Source: Oryzicola mucosus
GTDB taxonomy: Bacteria > Pseudomonadota > Alphaproteobacteria > Rhizobiales > Rhizobiaceae
Length of the DNA: 64,000 bases
Direction of reading: 5' to 3'
Assembly: GCF_014534685.1 (NCBI RefSeq)
Contig: NZ_JACVVX010000008.1
Span: 62,001-126,000 of the forward strand
Made by a program: the position numbers and the translations under genes. Below are positions 16,856-26,371 of this stretch, in pieces. Every line of letters begins with the position of its first letter. Position 1 is the first letter of the stretch. The notes below the pieces were generated by a model. The model worked only from the letters and a program-made list of their open reading frames with translations. It made no database searches and was not told the origin of the DNA.

Positions 16856-17785
16856 ATGGCTGTAGTAGACCTCAACGAGATCACGGTCGCACAGCCGCTT
16901 GCAGCGGAGCGCAGAGGCGTTTCAATCACGCGGCGAATTTGGCGTGCTGCGTTCGCTTCCTACGAGTTCCGCATCGGCCTGGCAATTTTCGTTATTCTGG
17001 TCGCCGCGGCTCTTTTCTATCCCTGGCTGAGCGGCATCGATCCGACAAAGCTGAACGTATCGGCAAAGCTCAATGCTCCGTGGTTCATCGGCGACAAGTG
17101 GATGTGGTCCGCGCCGTTGGGCACGGACCAACTCGGCCGTGACATGCTCGTGCGCAGTCTGGTTGGCCTCCGATATTCGCTGCTCATCGGCTTCTCGACC
17201 GTCGCGCTGATGCTGGTTGTGGGGTGCACCATCGGAATGCTGTCGGGATATTACGGCGGAAAGGTCGATCTTATCCTGATGCGCCTTACCGACGCGCAAC
17301 TGTCCATTCCCATGATCATTCTGGCGATTACGGTGCTCGGCGTTTCCCGTCCGACCATCCCCGCAATCATCCTTGTACTCGGATTGTCGAGCTGGCCGGT
17401 CTACGCGCGCGTGACGCGCAGCGTTGTCATGACGGAGCGCAAGCAGGAATATGTTCGCGCAGCGCAGGTGAGTGGTGCGTCCAACCTTAGGATCATGCTT
17501 TTTCTCTTGGCTCCTCTGATCATGCCTCCGGTCATTTTCATTTCGGTTCTCGACGTGGCCCGGATGATGATCTTTGAATCGATCCTGGGCTTCATCGGCT
17601 TGGGTGTCCAACCTCCGACGCCCACCTTTGGCAACATCATTGCCGACGGCCGCAAATATCTGCTGAACGCCTGGTGGATCGCTACCATGCCCGGCGTTTT
17701 CCTCTGCTTCACCTTGACAAGCGTCAATCTGATGGGCGCGACGCTCGAGCGGGCTCGCAATCGCATCTACGGAGGCGCCCTGTGA
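16856..17785 (+). CDS. ABC transporter permease, DppC type
   Basis: A 309-residue permease with a cytoplasmic N-terminus, the GTDQLGRDMLVRSLVGLRYS motif of the DppC group, a coupling loop (YVRAAQVSGASNLRIMLFLLAPLIMP) and the FESILGFIGLGVQPPTPTFG stretch. ATG 16856 starts within 2 bp of the preceding stop, and the gene overlaps the following ATPase gene by GTGA. It pairs with the DppB-type permease. Confidence 0.92.
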   Translation: MAVVDLNEITVAQPLAAERRGVSITRRIWRAAFASYEFRIGLAIFVILVAAALFYPWLSGIDPTKLNVSAKLNAPWFIGDKWMWSAPLGTDQLGRDMLVRSLVGLRYSLLIGFSTVALMLVVGCTIGMLSGYYGGKVDLILMRLTDAQLSIPMIILAITVLGVSRPTIPAIILVLGLSSWPVYARVTRSVVMTERKQEYVRAAQVSGASNLRIMLFLLAPLIMPPVIFISVLDVARMMIFESILGFIGLGVQPPTPTFGNIIADGRKYLLNAWWIATMPGVFLCFTLTSVNLMGATLERARNRIYGGAL

Positions 17786-19617
17786 CAAGCCTACCCATTC
17801 TCTCCGTACGCGATCTGACTGTTCGTCTCAGGACCGAGGAAGGCGGCCGAAACATCGTGTCCGATGTCAGCTTCGATCTCGCCCCACGAGAAATCGTGGG
17901 GATCATCGGTGCGAGCGGTTCCGGCAAGTCGGTCCTGTCACGCGCACTGGTCAACTGGATCGACCCTCCGCTTGAGATCGCATCCGGCTCGGTGACCTAT
18001 AAAAACGAGAATATTTTCACAATACCACCGCGCCGGATGCGCGCGCTGCGCAAGGAGATTGCCTATGTCGGCGCGAACCCGCAGGGCGCGCTAGACCCGA
18101 CACTGCCGGTAGGCCGCCAGATCGTCGAAAAGATACAGGCCTTGGTGCCGGAACTCAGTCGTGCGGAGGCCGAACGTCGCGTGATCGAGCTGCTCGCCGC
18201 GGTCCGTATTCCGTCCCCCGCCTCGCGCTTTCACGAATACCCCTCGCAGTTCAGCGGCGGGATGATGCAGCGCGCGCTGATCGTCGATGCGTTGGCAACA
18301 AATCCTGCATTTCTGGTGGCAGACAATGTCACGCAACCACTCGATGTGACGATTGCCGCACAGGTCATGCGTCTGATGCGGGAACTCACCGAGCGTTTCG
18401 ATACCGCCGTGGTGTTCGTGTCTTCATCGCTGCCGATCCTGAACGATTCCGCAGACCAGATTCTGGTTCTCGCAGACGGTCGAATCGTGGAACGGCAAGT
18501 GCCCGAACGTCTGTTGCATTCACCCCAGCATCCCTACACCACGCAGCTCATTTCCGAGATTCCGCAGATTTGGACTGACACCGCACCCGTCGTGCCGAAG
18601 ATACCGCGTCAAGGTACGCCGCTGATCAGCATCAAGAATGCCTCCCGAAGTTACCACGTGCGCAAGCGCGGAACATTTGCAAGCTACAGCGAGGTGCGCG
18701 CAGTCAGGGACGTCAGCTTCGACGTCTTCCCCGGGGAAAACTTCGGCATTGTAGGCGAGTCCGGCTGCGGAAAGTCGACGCTGATGCGGCTTCTCAGCCG
18801 GCTCGAGATGCCTGACAGCGGTTCCGTCATTTGCGGTGGCCAGGACATCTCGCGACTGTGGCGAGCCGATCTCCTGAAATTCCGCAAGGATTTCCAACTC
18901 GTCCTGCAGGACCCGTTCAACTCTTTGCCGCCACGAACGCCCATCGGCGAAATTATCGGCGGCCCGCTCAGGGTCCATGGCATCCGGAGCGCAGACCAAC
19001 GCCGTAAACAGGTACTTGCCGTCATGGAGGAGGTAGGCCTTGCTTCATCGCTGTTCGACGAATTGCCGCTCGGCCTGAGCGCGGGGCAGCGGCAACGGGT
19101 CAATGTCGCGCGAGCGCTGGTCCTGGACCCTAAAGTCCTGATCATGGACGAGACGCTCTCCGCGCTCGATCAAACCGAACAGTTCAAGCTGCTCAAGCTT
19201 TTCTCCGACCTTCAGGCGAAGCACGGTCTCACCTACATTTTCATTTCCCACGACATGGCGATGGTCCGGCGTGTCTGCAACCGGATCGCCGTGATGTATC
19301 TCGGCGAGGTCGTTGAGATCGCCGACAACACAAAGCTCTTCTTCGAGCCGGGGCACCCCTACACAAAGGCTTTGCTGAGCGCGATTCCGACGCTGGAAAC
19401 CCGGCGCTACGATCCCGAGGAATGCTTGTTGGACGGGGAGCCTCCAAGCCCGATAGACCTGCCGCCTGGATGTGGCTTCGCCAGCCGCTGCCCAAAGGCG
19501 TTCGGCAGGTGCCGCGTCGAAACGCCTGTGCTCATGCCGGACGGGCCCGATGGCGAAGCGGCCTGCTTCCTGGTTCCATCCTATCCGCCGCAGCCTGTTA
19601 CGGCCGCCGCAGCCTGA
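17782..19617 (+). CDS. Peptide-type ABC transporter, fused double ATP-binding protein
   Basis: A 611-residue protein with two ABC domains. GTG 17782 is chosen because GGAGG (17771-17775) precedes it and it overlaps the permease stop. The first domain has GASGSGKS and the signature FSGGMMQR, but its Walker B region reads LVADNVTQPLD where DEPTTALD is expected, so the catalytic Glu is replaced. The second domain is canonical (GESGCGKST, LSAGQRQR, LIMDETLSALD). The first half may therefore be hydrolytically degenerate, as in some heterodimeric ABC ATPases. A C-terminal oligopeptide-family tail contains the CGFASRCP motif. Confidence 0.92.
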   Translation: MTSLPILSVRDLTVRLRTEEGGRNIVSDVSFDLAPREIVGIIGASGSGKSVLSRALVNWIDPPLEIASGSVTYKNENIFTIPPRRMRALRKEIAYVGANPQGALDPTLPVGRQIVEKIQALVPELSRAEAERRVIELLAAVRIPSPASRFHEYPSQFSGGMMQRALIVDALATNPAFLVADNVTQPLDVTIAAQVMRLMRELTERFDTAVVFVSSSLPILNDSADQILVLADGRIVERQVPERLLHSPQHPYTTQLISEIPQIWTDTAPVVPKIPRQGTPLISIKNASRSYHVRKRGTFASYSEVRAVRDVSFDVFPGENFGIVGESGCGKSTLMRLLSRLEMPDSGSVICGGQDISRLWRADLLKFRKDFQLVLQDPFNSLPPRTPIGEIIGGPLRVHGIRSADQRRKQVLAVMEEVGLASSLFDELPLGLSAGQRQRVNVARALVLDPKVLIMDETLSALDQTEQFKLLKLFSDLQAKHGLTYIFISHDMAMVRRVCNRIAVMYLGEVVEIADNTKLFFEPGHPYTKALLSAIPTLETRRYDPEECLLDGEPPSPIDLPPGCGFASRCPKAFGRCRVETPVLMPDGPDGEAACFLVPSYPPQPVTAAAA

Positions 19618-19642
19618 CCCCAATTTCAAGCGGACTACAACG

Positions 19643-20921
19643 ATGCCCAACTCGACTTCAGACCTGAACGCACCTCCTTCCGTCGATATCGACGGGCATC
19701 ACCGGCTCATGGAAGAGGTTTCCGCATTCGGCGGAGGCGCGGGCGGCGCTCTGACCCGCCTCACCTTGTCGGAAGAGGACCGCCAGGCGCGCGACTGGCT
19801 TGCCGCCTGGATGAAGAATGCGGGTCTGCGCGTGGAGATCGACGCCATCGGCAACATGTTCGGTTTTCTGGATTGGGCAGGGCCTGATGCGCCCAGGATC
19901 ATGACCGGATCGCACATCGACAGTCAGCCGAACGGCGGACGATTTGATGGAAGCTATGGCGTTGTTGCGGCCTGCAGTGCTATCGAAGCCATCCAGCGCA
20001 AGGTCGCCGAGACCGGCATCACTCCGAAATCAAACTTCATTCTCGTCAACTGGACGAATGAGGAAGGCGCGCGTTTCCAACCCAGCCTGCTTGGAAGCGG
20101 GGTGAATTCCGGAGAACACACTCTGGAGTTCGCCCTAGGCCGCAAGGACGGCAAGGGCATCAGCGTGGGTGAAGCGCTGGCGACTATCGGTTATGCCGGA
20201 TCAGCGGAGCGCGTCATTCCTGATGCGCTCATCGAATTGCATATCGAAGGCGGCCCCTTCCTTGAGAAGGCGGGAAAACGGTTTGCCGCGGTCGACCGCT
20301 TCTGGGGCGCGACCAAGTACCGGGTGGCGTTCATCGGGCGGCAAGCGCATACCGGCCCTACACCGATGGCCGAAAGGCGGGATGCCTTGCTAGCTGCGGC
20401 TTATCTGATTGCAGACATCCGCGCGATTGCTGACGAAGCTGGTCTCGACCTGCATACGTCGGTGGGGCCTAGAAGTGTCTCCGAACTCACCGAACGTCGT
20501 GCCGGGCGAGGCCGTCCTTTTCATAGAGCTCCGCTCCCCGGATCCCGATCTGCTCGCGTCCGCCGAAGAGAAGCTGAAGGCCGCGATGCGGAAAGCCGCC
20601 GAGCGTGCGGAAGCGGAGGTCGAAGTCCGAAGCATAGACCGGCGCAAGGCGGGTCGGCTCGATGCCGATCTTTACAAGCTCGCGGAGGCAACTGCGGCAG
20701 AACTCGGCGTTGAAACGATGCGTCTGGATTCCATCGCCGGTCATGATTCCATCGCGATGGCTCCCGTAACCAAGGCTCTGGTCATCAACGTCCCTAGTGT
20801 CGGTGGTGTCATTCATCATCCAACCGAATTCACGACGCTGGAAGACCGAGCCTTCGGTGTGCAGGTTTTGACCGGAATGCTGTGGCGCTTCTGCGTCGAT
20901 GGCAACGTTCTGGTTGCCTAG
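19643..20921 (+). pseudogene. M20-family amidohydrolase (N-carbamoyl-L-amino-acid/allantoate type), frameshifted
   Basis: Two reading frames together encode a full-length zinc amidohydrolase of about 425 residues. The first (from ATG 19643) carries GSHIDSQPNGGRFDGSYGV (metal ligands H91 and D102), NEEGARF and the dimerisation domain with AHTGPTPMAERRDALLAA. At about 20461-20470 (GGTGGGGCCTAG) homology switches by one frame; the rest, GLEVSPNSPNVVPGE to IHHPTEFT, runs to 20921. One extra base or two missing bases would explain it. It is either a recent loss of function or a sequencing indel in a G/C run. The family hydrolyses carbamoyl or ureido amide bonds. The amidase gene follows directly. 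Confidence 0.85.
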
Positions 20922-20935
20922 TGGCTAAAAACGGA

Positions 20936-22312
20936 ATGAACGAGATCTGGCAGATGAGTGCTACGGCGCTCCTGGATGGGTTTGCGGAGGGATCGTTCTC
21001 GCCGGTGGACGCGATGAAAGCCGTGCTCGACCGTGTGGATGCCGTCAATCCGGCCTTGAACGCGATTTTCGTGCTTCGCGCCGATGAGGCAATGGCTGCG
21101 GCGCGAGCATCCGAAGCCCGGTGGCGTGCAAAGGCGCCTTCAGGGGCGCTCGATGGGATACCTGTCACGGTCAAGGACAGCATCGCGCTGGCGGGCTGGC
21201 CCTACTGGCGCGGCACGCGCGGCCGGATGGGCACACTCTCCAAAGACGACTCGCCGCCCGCAGCCAGGCTGAAGGAAGCCGGTGCAATCATCTTCGGCAA
21301 GACGACGATGCCGGACTATGGTCTGCTGCCTTCCGGTGTAAGCTCCGCGCATGGGACGACCAGAAACCCTTGGAACCTTTCGATGAACACGGGCGGGTCT
21401 TCGAGCGGAGCAGCGGCCGCTGTGGCTTCTGGAATGGGACCTGCGTCGATCGGATCGGATCTGGCCGGCTCCGTGCGGTTGCCGGCAGCGCATTGCGGCA
21501 TCTTCGGCATGAAACCGTCCAGTGGCACGGTCCCGCACAGTCCTCCGAGCTCTACGCGAGTCGCGGGGCCGCTAACCCGCACGGTTGCTGATGCGGTCCT
21601 GATGCTCTCGGTCCTGAGCAAGCCCGACGCGGACACTGGTGCGTCGGGCGGTTCGTTGCCTGGCATCATCCCGGCCGCCGATGTTCGAGGCATGCGGATT
21701 GGTCTGCTGATGGGCAGAGGGTTCGGCGAGGAGGTGGAAGTCGGGGTTGCAGACCTCATCCTTAGCGCCGCCAACCTTCTCCGGGGTGCCGGCGCCGTCG
21801 TGGTCGAGACGTCCGATCCGGTTAAAACCGAGCTTCGTGGGCATTTCGAGACAGTGTTCGCGGTGAAGGCAGCGATGGAACGGGATGAATTGCCCCAGCC
21901 GGCCCGCTCAGAAACGTTGGAATACATTTCCAGTGTCTGCGACGGGGGCGATGCCGTCTCAGCGAAACGCTATGTCGAAGCCGTGGAAGGCATCGAGCGT
22001 GCGAAGGCGCTATACCGGGAGACACTGGCAGGCTTCGATCTCGTCATATCGCCGGTGATGCCGGTTGCCGGCTTCCCGGCGGAAGCGCTGGGAGCAAGGC
22101 AGGATTCGCCATTGCATCACCTTTCTTACACCGCGATTACCAATCAACTCGGCTGGCCGGCAGCCTCGATCTTCTGCGGATTTGCACCGGACGGTCTGCC
22201 GGTCGGCATGCAGATTACGGGAAGCAACGGAAAGGATGTCGACATTCTGGCGCTTGCCGCATGGTACGAACGCGCGCGGGCCTTTGCTGCGGGTTTTCCG
22301 GTTCTCCCATGA
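20936..22312 (+). CDS. Amidase signature-family amidohydrolase
   Basis: A 458-residue amidase. The Ser-cisSer-Lys triad is visible: K80 (VTVKDSIALAG), the GGSSSG loop (153-158) and S179 (SDLAGSVRLPA). The family cleaves carboxamides and is often found beside M20 carbamoylases in amide or ureide catabolism. ATG 20936 begins MNEIW, a common start in the family. GTG 20921, overlapping the preceding stop, is an alternative; neither has a strong Shine-Dalgarno sequence, consistent with coupling. The preceding M20 gene is frameshifted, so coupling may be impaired. Confidence 0.9.
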   Translation: MNEIWQMSATALLDGFAEGSFSPVDAMKAVLDRVDAVNPALNAIFVLRADEAMAAARASEARWRAKAPSGALDGIPVTVKDSIALAGWPYWRGTRGRMGTLSKDDSPPAARLKEAGAIIFGKTTMPDYGLLPSGVSSAHGTTRNPWNLSMNTGGSSSGAAAAVASGMGPASIGSDLAGSVRLPAAHCGIFGMKPSSGTVPHSPPSSTRVAGPLTRTVADAVLMLSVLSKPDADTGASGGSLPGIIPAADVRGMRIGLLMGRGFGEEVEVGVADLILSAANLLRGAGAVVVETSDPVKTELRGHFETVFAVKAAMERDELPQPARSETLEYISSVCDGGDAVSAKRYVEAVEGIERAKALYRETLAGFDLVISPVMPVAGFPAEALGARQDSPLHHLSYTAITNQLGWPAASIFCGFAPDGLPVGMQITGSNGKDVDILALAAWYERARAFAAGFPVLP

Positions 22313-22382
22313 TCGATCTCGACCGACAAACTGGATGTTAGACTCATCTCCAAAGCACGAAGAAGCAAAGAGGGATCGACCG

Positions 22383-23387
22383 ATGGGCAACGGCATGGTG
22401 GACGAACTTGTAGCTGCGCACACCCCGCAAGAGCGTATCGTTCATGCGCTGGCCGCCATGCCGGAATTCCACGGAGTTCAGGCCTCGATCGGTGCCGTGG
22501 TGCCGTCGATCGCAATGCCGATGCACCTCGGCCTGGATTCGGTCTCGGCGCCGGTCTCCTTTTCAGACGGCAGGCCGGGTGTTTTCGCCAAGGCATTTCG
22601 GGCCGGCGCACTCGCCCCCTACAGCGTTCCAGACGCAGCTGCCGCCGCACGAGTGGCCGGGGAAGCGCAGATCGCGCCAAGGTTGATGGCAGCCGATGCC
22701 AGCAGTGATGTGCTGGTCTTCGACCTGCTTGGATCGGACTGGCGCATGGCTTTGGCAAGCGATATGCGCAAGCCGGATGTCAAATCCGCTGTCTTGGCGG
22801 CCAAAAAAGCATGGCACCAGCAGGCAAAGCTCTCGAAGACGGTTTCGCCGTTCGAGGTTCTGCGGGACTACGCCGCTCGGCTTGAGCCACATCTGGATCC
22901 CAAAGGCCGTCGCCCGATCCCCTTCAAGGGCGCCATTCCGTTCAACGCGGCGATGCAATGGATTTCGCGCATCGAGGGTGCGCTCTCGGCCTCCGGAACC
23001 GATCTGGGTCCGATCCATGGCGAAAATGCCGTTTCCAACATCATGATCGGCCCGGAAGCCAGTATACGCCTTGTCGATTTCGACAGGGCGGTGAATGCCG
23101 ATCCGATCTTCGATCTCGGCTCCTTGTGCCTTGAGTTTTGCCGTACCGACAAGCAGCGAATGGAAGCGGTCGAGATTTATGCGGGTCGACCCAATCAAGC
23201 CATGCTCGCCAGAGTGAAGCTCTACGGCATCGTCGACGATTTCCTGTGGGCCTGCTGGGCGCTGCTGGCTGAAACCAGCCATGACATGGTCGGCCCGGAG
23301 TGGCTCAAATATGCCAGCAACAGGCTGATCCGGATGAACTACCACCTTCAGACATTCGACATGCGTCACCTTCTGGCGACCGCATGA
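22383..23387 (+). CDS. APH/choline-kinase-like phosphotransferase (first of a pair)
   Basis: A 334-residue kinase-fold protein. The Brenner-type loop reads GPIHGENAVSNIMI and the metal-binding Asp follows in RLVDFDRAVNADPIFDLGSLC, a layout of aminoglycoside-phosphotransferase/choline-kinase-like enzymes, though HGE replaces the usual HGD and only the later Asn and DFD are standard. GAGGGA precedes the ATG. It lies in the transporter-amidase operon immediately before a second member of the same superfamily. It likely phosphorylates a hydroxyl of a small alcohol, amine or sugar; antibiotic resistance is not suggested by context. Confidence 0.78.
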   Translation: MGNGMVDELVAAHTPQERIVHALAAMPEFHGVQASIGAVVPSIAMPMHLGLDSVSAPVSFSDGRPGVFAKAFRAGALAPYSVPDAAAAARVAGEAQIAPRLMAADASSDVLVFDLLGSDWRMALASDMRKPDVKSAVLAAKKAWHQQAKLSKTVSPFEVLRDYAARLEPHLDPKGRRPIPFKGAIPFNAAMQWISRIEGALSASGTDLGPIHGENAVSNIMIGPEASIRLVDFDRAVNADPIFDLGSLCLEFCRTDKQRMEAVEIYAGRPNQAMLARVKLYGIVDDFLWACWALLAETSHDMVGPEWLKYASNRLIRMNYHLQTFDMRHLLATA

Positions 23388-23430
23388 TCGACCGCAGTTG
23401 CCAAGTCATGTCGATCACGGGGCGCAAGCG

Positions 23431-24336
23431 ATGATCACTATAGAACAAGCCATCGAGAAGACGGGGATGTGGACGGGCCGCCCGGCGCGTCCCGAACGTA
23501 TTGCTTCCGGCATCACCAATGTGAACTGGCGCATATGCCTGGATGACACCCATGAAACCTTCTTCCTGAAGATACACGGTCCAGGCACGGAAAACCTGAT
23601 CGATCGGGAACTGGCCCATGAGGCGACAATCAAGGCCGCAGCGACTGGCTACGCGCCTCAATTGCTGTTTTACGATGAGGCAGACGGCATCGAAGTCTAC
23701 GAATTCCTGCATGGTTTCAGGAGTTGCAACGTCATAGACCTGCAGCATCCGACGATCCGCGCAAATATTTTGAAGGCTTATAAGGCGATCCACAGCAGCC
23801 AGTTCATGTCGAGAACCAAGACTGGCTTCGACCAGTTGAACGACCACCTTAGCCGGCTCAAGGAAATCGATGCAGAACTGCCAGAGGACATGGACCACAT
23901 CCTCTGGCAGGTATCGCGAGCCCGCGATGCCATCCAAGCGGCGGGCATGGAAACATGCGCTTGCTTCAACGATGCCTACGTCTACAATTACATGGTCAAC
24001 GACGCGCTCGACGTTAAGATCATCGATTGGGAATATGCGTCTGGCAACGATCCTTATTGGGACATTGCCATGTTCTCCTTCGAGTCTGTCTTTATCGGCG
24101 AAAACGAGATCGAGCAGACGCTCGCGCTCTACAACGGCGCGTCGGATGCCGCCACGGCCGCGCGCGTATATCTCTATATCGGCGTTGCCTGTATTGTCTG
24201 GGGTTGCTGGGCAACCTATCAGAGCCGGACGTCGAGCATTCCGTTCGACTTTGGCAAATATGCCGATATTCTCTTCCTGCGCGGCCGCGCCGTGATGACA
24301 GTGCCCGAATGGGATAGAGCGTTGGCTACGGTCTAG
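23431..24336 (+). CDS. Choline/thiamine-kinase-like phosphotransferase (second of a pair)
   Basis: A 301-residue kinase-fold protein of the LicA/choline-kinase-like group. The sequence CFNDAYVYNYMVND gives the catalytic N-D-x-x-x-x-N type loop, and KIIDWEYASGNDPYWDIAMF gives the metal-binding motif IDWEYA with the conserved D-x-A-x-F. The N-terminal ASGITNVNWRI segment is the nucleotide loop typical of choline kinases. It is the last gene of the operon that starts at 14213. Choline, ethanolamine or another amino alcohol is a reasonable substrate guess; sequence alone does not decide. Confidence 0.82.
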   Translation: MITIEQAIEKTGMWTGRPARPERIASGITNVNWRICLDDTHETFFLKIHGPGTENLIDRELAHEATIKAAATGYAPQLLFYDEADGIEVYEFLHGFRSCNVIDLQHPTIRANILKAYKAIHSSQFMSRTKTGFDQLNDHLSRLKEIDAELPEDMDHILWQVSRARDAIQAAGMETCACFNDAYVYNYMVNDALDVKIIDWEYASGNDPYWDIAMFSFESVFIGENEIEQTLALYNGASDAATAARVYLYIGVACIVWGCWATYQSRTSSIPFDFGKYADILFLRGRAVMTVPEWDRALATV

Positions 24337-24512
24337 CCGCTGCGATAGAATGCGCCGAACACCGCCCATGTCGGCGATACGCTTGATGACGGACGCCTCC
24401 GATTGAAGCGTCGGTGGTTGTGTGGTTCGATGAACCGTCGATAAGGAGATGGAAGCTCTATATCGCAACACAGTCCGCAATGTGCGGCGTGGTCAATCGA
24501 GCGAGGATCGAG

Positions 24513-24734
24513 ATGGTTGAAGTTCAAAGACCACCGGTAGCCACAAGCAATTCCCACCCCGAAGAAATGAAGGCCGTTTATGACCTGCGCATCGGCAAGC
24601 ACGTCGCTTTGCAAGGCAGTGCAAGAATAACCCCCGCAGGCGTCATCTGCACGGGGATAGCGGTCAGCGCCATGATCCTGGCTTTTGGCTTCCTTGCTTC
24701 GGCCGTCAGCCGCCGCGCTTACTCCGAAGATTGA
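24513..24734 (+). CDS. Small hypothetical membrane protein
   Basis: A possible 73-residue protein beginning MVEVQRPPVA, with GAGG 8 bp before the ATG. A hydrophilic N-terminal half is followed by one hydrophobic helix (AGVICTGIAVSAMILAFGFLASAV) and a short charged tail. I recognise no family. The region 24337-24512 before it shows no gene. Codon composition is GC-rich like the neighbours, but a chance frame cannot be excluded. Confidence 0.4.
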   Translation: MVEVQRPPVATSNSHPEEMKAVYDLRIGKHVALQGSARITPAGVICTGIAVSAMILAFGFLASAVSRRAYSED

Positions 24735-24859
24735 CGCTACCGCGTTGACGCATGTTGGTGCCGCTGCGATCGCTTTGGGCTGGGCGCCTTGGAGCCGGAT
24801 TTCATTGACACACGATAGGCGGTTGCCCAAGCTGCACTCAGATCCAAGGGAGGAAACCG

Positions 24860-25588
24860 ATGATCCGTCTGTTTTTAACGATTGTCCTTGCGGTAGTGGC
24901 ACTCGCCGTCCCGATGACCGCAATGGCCGAACAGAAGTCGGCGACAGCCGACCTCACGATCAAAAACGACCTCAACTACCTGCTCTATACGCCTGACGAC
25001 TATGCCAGTTCGGACAAGTCCTATCCGCTCGTCGTCTGGCTTCACGGCGGCGATCAAGGCGGCAGTGATATCGAGAAGGTCAAAAGCAGCGGGCTGCCCA
25101 AGCTCATCGAAGACGGTAAAAAGTTTCCGTTTCTCGTGCTGTCTCCACAAAATCCCAGCGAGGAACTTCTTTATCCTATCGAGAAGGTGGAAAACCTCCT
25201 GCGGAATATCGTCGCGAAACACCGTGTCGATCCAAGCCGCATCTATGTGGTCGGTTACAGTCGCGGTGGTTTTGGCGCTTGGGCGATGGCCGAGCAATTC
25301 CCCGAAAGCTTTGCAGCAGTGGTGCCGATCGCCGGTGGCGGAAATCGCCATTATCTGAACAGGACCAACGAGAAAGCGGCGTTCTGGGTGTTTCATGGCG
25401 CCAATGATGACGTCATTCCACTTTCCGACTCTGTCGTGCTCTATGAGCGCCTGAGGACCCTGAAGCGCAATGCAAGACTGAGCGTGCTCGAGGACGTCGA
25501 CCACACCGGTATCGAAGCGGCTGCGCTGAACGACCAGGCGATGTGGGACTGGTTGCTCGAACAAAAGCTTCCTGTCGAGGCGAAATAA
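24860..25588 (+). CDS. Secreted alpha/beta-hydrolase (esterase/depolymerase-like)
   Basis: A 242-residue exported hydrolase. AGGGAGGAAACCG precedes the ATG and residues 1-23 form a Sec signal peptide ending AMA. The fold is shown by HGGDQGG (oxyanion loop), the nucleophile elbow GYSRGGFGAW, an Asp in HGANDDVIPL and a His in DVDHTGIEAAAL. This layout matches predicted peptidases/carboxylesterases related to polyhydroxybutyrate depolymerase and phospholipase-type esterases. It stands alone with gaps on both sides. The substrate is unknown. Confidence 0.85.
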   Translation: MIRLFLTIVLAVVALAVPMTAMAEQKSATADLTIKNDLNYLLYTPDDYASSDKSYPLVVWLHGGDQGGSDIEKVKSSGLPKLIEDGKKFPFLVLSPQNPSEELLYPIEKVENLLRNIVAKHRVDPSRIYVVGYSRGGFGAWAMAEQFPESFAAVVPIAGGGNRHYLNRTNEKAAFWVFHGANDDVIPLSDSVVLYERLRTLKRNARLSVLEDVDHTGIEAAALNDQAMWDWLLEQKLPVEAK

Positions 25589-25704
25589 AGCGCGGGATAG
25601 GCTCAACGTCGCGGTAACGGGTGGTCGACAATAGAAATTCGGTATGGTTCCGGAACTGAATTGCACCTTCATGACTTTTCCCAGTCCATGAAGGAGGCAA
25701 TGCA

Positions 25705-26001
25705 ATGGACCACAGCAAACATCCGCGGCTCCTGTCTGACGAACTGACACCATCGAATTTGGAAGGTGCTACAATTTACGGCGCCGACGACCATAAGGTC
25801 GGTACTGTGTCGCACATGCATGGTATCGGGCCGTCCAGCCAGGTCATCATCGATGTAGGCGGCTTCCTCGGCATCGGCGCCAAGCCGGTCGCTGTCCCGA
25901 TGAGCCAGCTCGAGTTTATGCGTGACGAAAGCGGCGACGTTCACGCCGTTACCACATGGACAAAAGATCAACTGAAGAAAATGCCGGAGCACACGGATTG
26001 A
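25705..26001 (+). CDS. PRC-barrel domain protein
   Basis: A 98-residue protein. The PRC-barrel core runs from about residue 14 to 75 (LEGATIYGADDHKVGTVSHM ... VIIDVGGFLGIGAKPVAVP). Small soluble PRC-barrel proteins like this are common in Rhizobiales and often belong to general stress regulons, but their biochemical role is unclear. GGAGG lies about 8 bp upstream of the ATG. It is followed closely by a putative lipoprotein gene. Confidence 0.85.
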   Translation: MDHSKHPRLLSDELTPSNLEGATIYGADDHKVGTVSHMHGIGPSSQVIIDVGGFLGIGAKPVAVPMSQLEFMRDESGDVHAVTTWTKDQLKKMPEHTD

Positions 26002-26021
26002 TCTCTCGACCGCAGCCCAGG

Positions 26022-26315
26022 ATGTTCTTTGCTCCAATGTTACGACGCGCAAGTTCTATTCCGAAAAAGCTGATCTTTCCGTGTGCGGCATTCTTCGTGC
26101 TCACAGGATGCCGGTCTGTAGCCACGAGCTCTGACGAGCGGCCAATGGACGAGGTCCCGGCTCGCCTGGCTCTGGCCAACGGCGACAGGCAATACGGTTT
26201 TAAAAATGGATGCGTCATCGTCCTGGAGCCGCGCAGAGCGGTGGTGAAATCGGAGAACGGAGACTGCGCGCTTCACCACCGCGATATAGCTCTGCTCTAT
26301 GCATCCGCAGACTAA
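26022..26315 (+). CDS. Putative small lipoprotein
   Basis: A 97-residue protein whose N-terminus has basic residues (LRRASSIPKK), a hydrophobic core (LIFPCAAFFV) and a lipobox LTGC, indicating export and lipid attachment at Cys. The mature part is polar, with FKNGCVIVLEPRRAVVKSENGDCALHHRD. I do not recognise a family. The start is uncertain: ATG 26037 would also give a signal peptide. It lies 20 bp after the PRC-barrel gene and may be co-transcribed with it. Confidence 0.5.
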   Translation: MFFAPMLRRASSIPKKLIFPCAAFFVLTGCRSVATSSDERPMDEVPARLALANGDRQYGFKNGCVIVLEPRRAVVKSENGDCALHHRDIALLYASAD

Positions 26316-26371
26316 ACCTCGGCCCTGACGAGCAGTAATGCTACAGCACAGTTATCGAAGTTGAACATCCT

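Noticed and set aside
22383-24336. Antibiotic-resistance phosphotransferases
   Set aside because: The kinase fold is shared with aminoglycoside phosphotransferases, but the motifs resemble choline/thiamine kinases and the genes sit in a catabolic operon with its own transporter.
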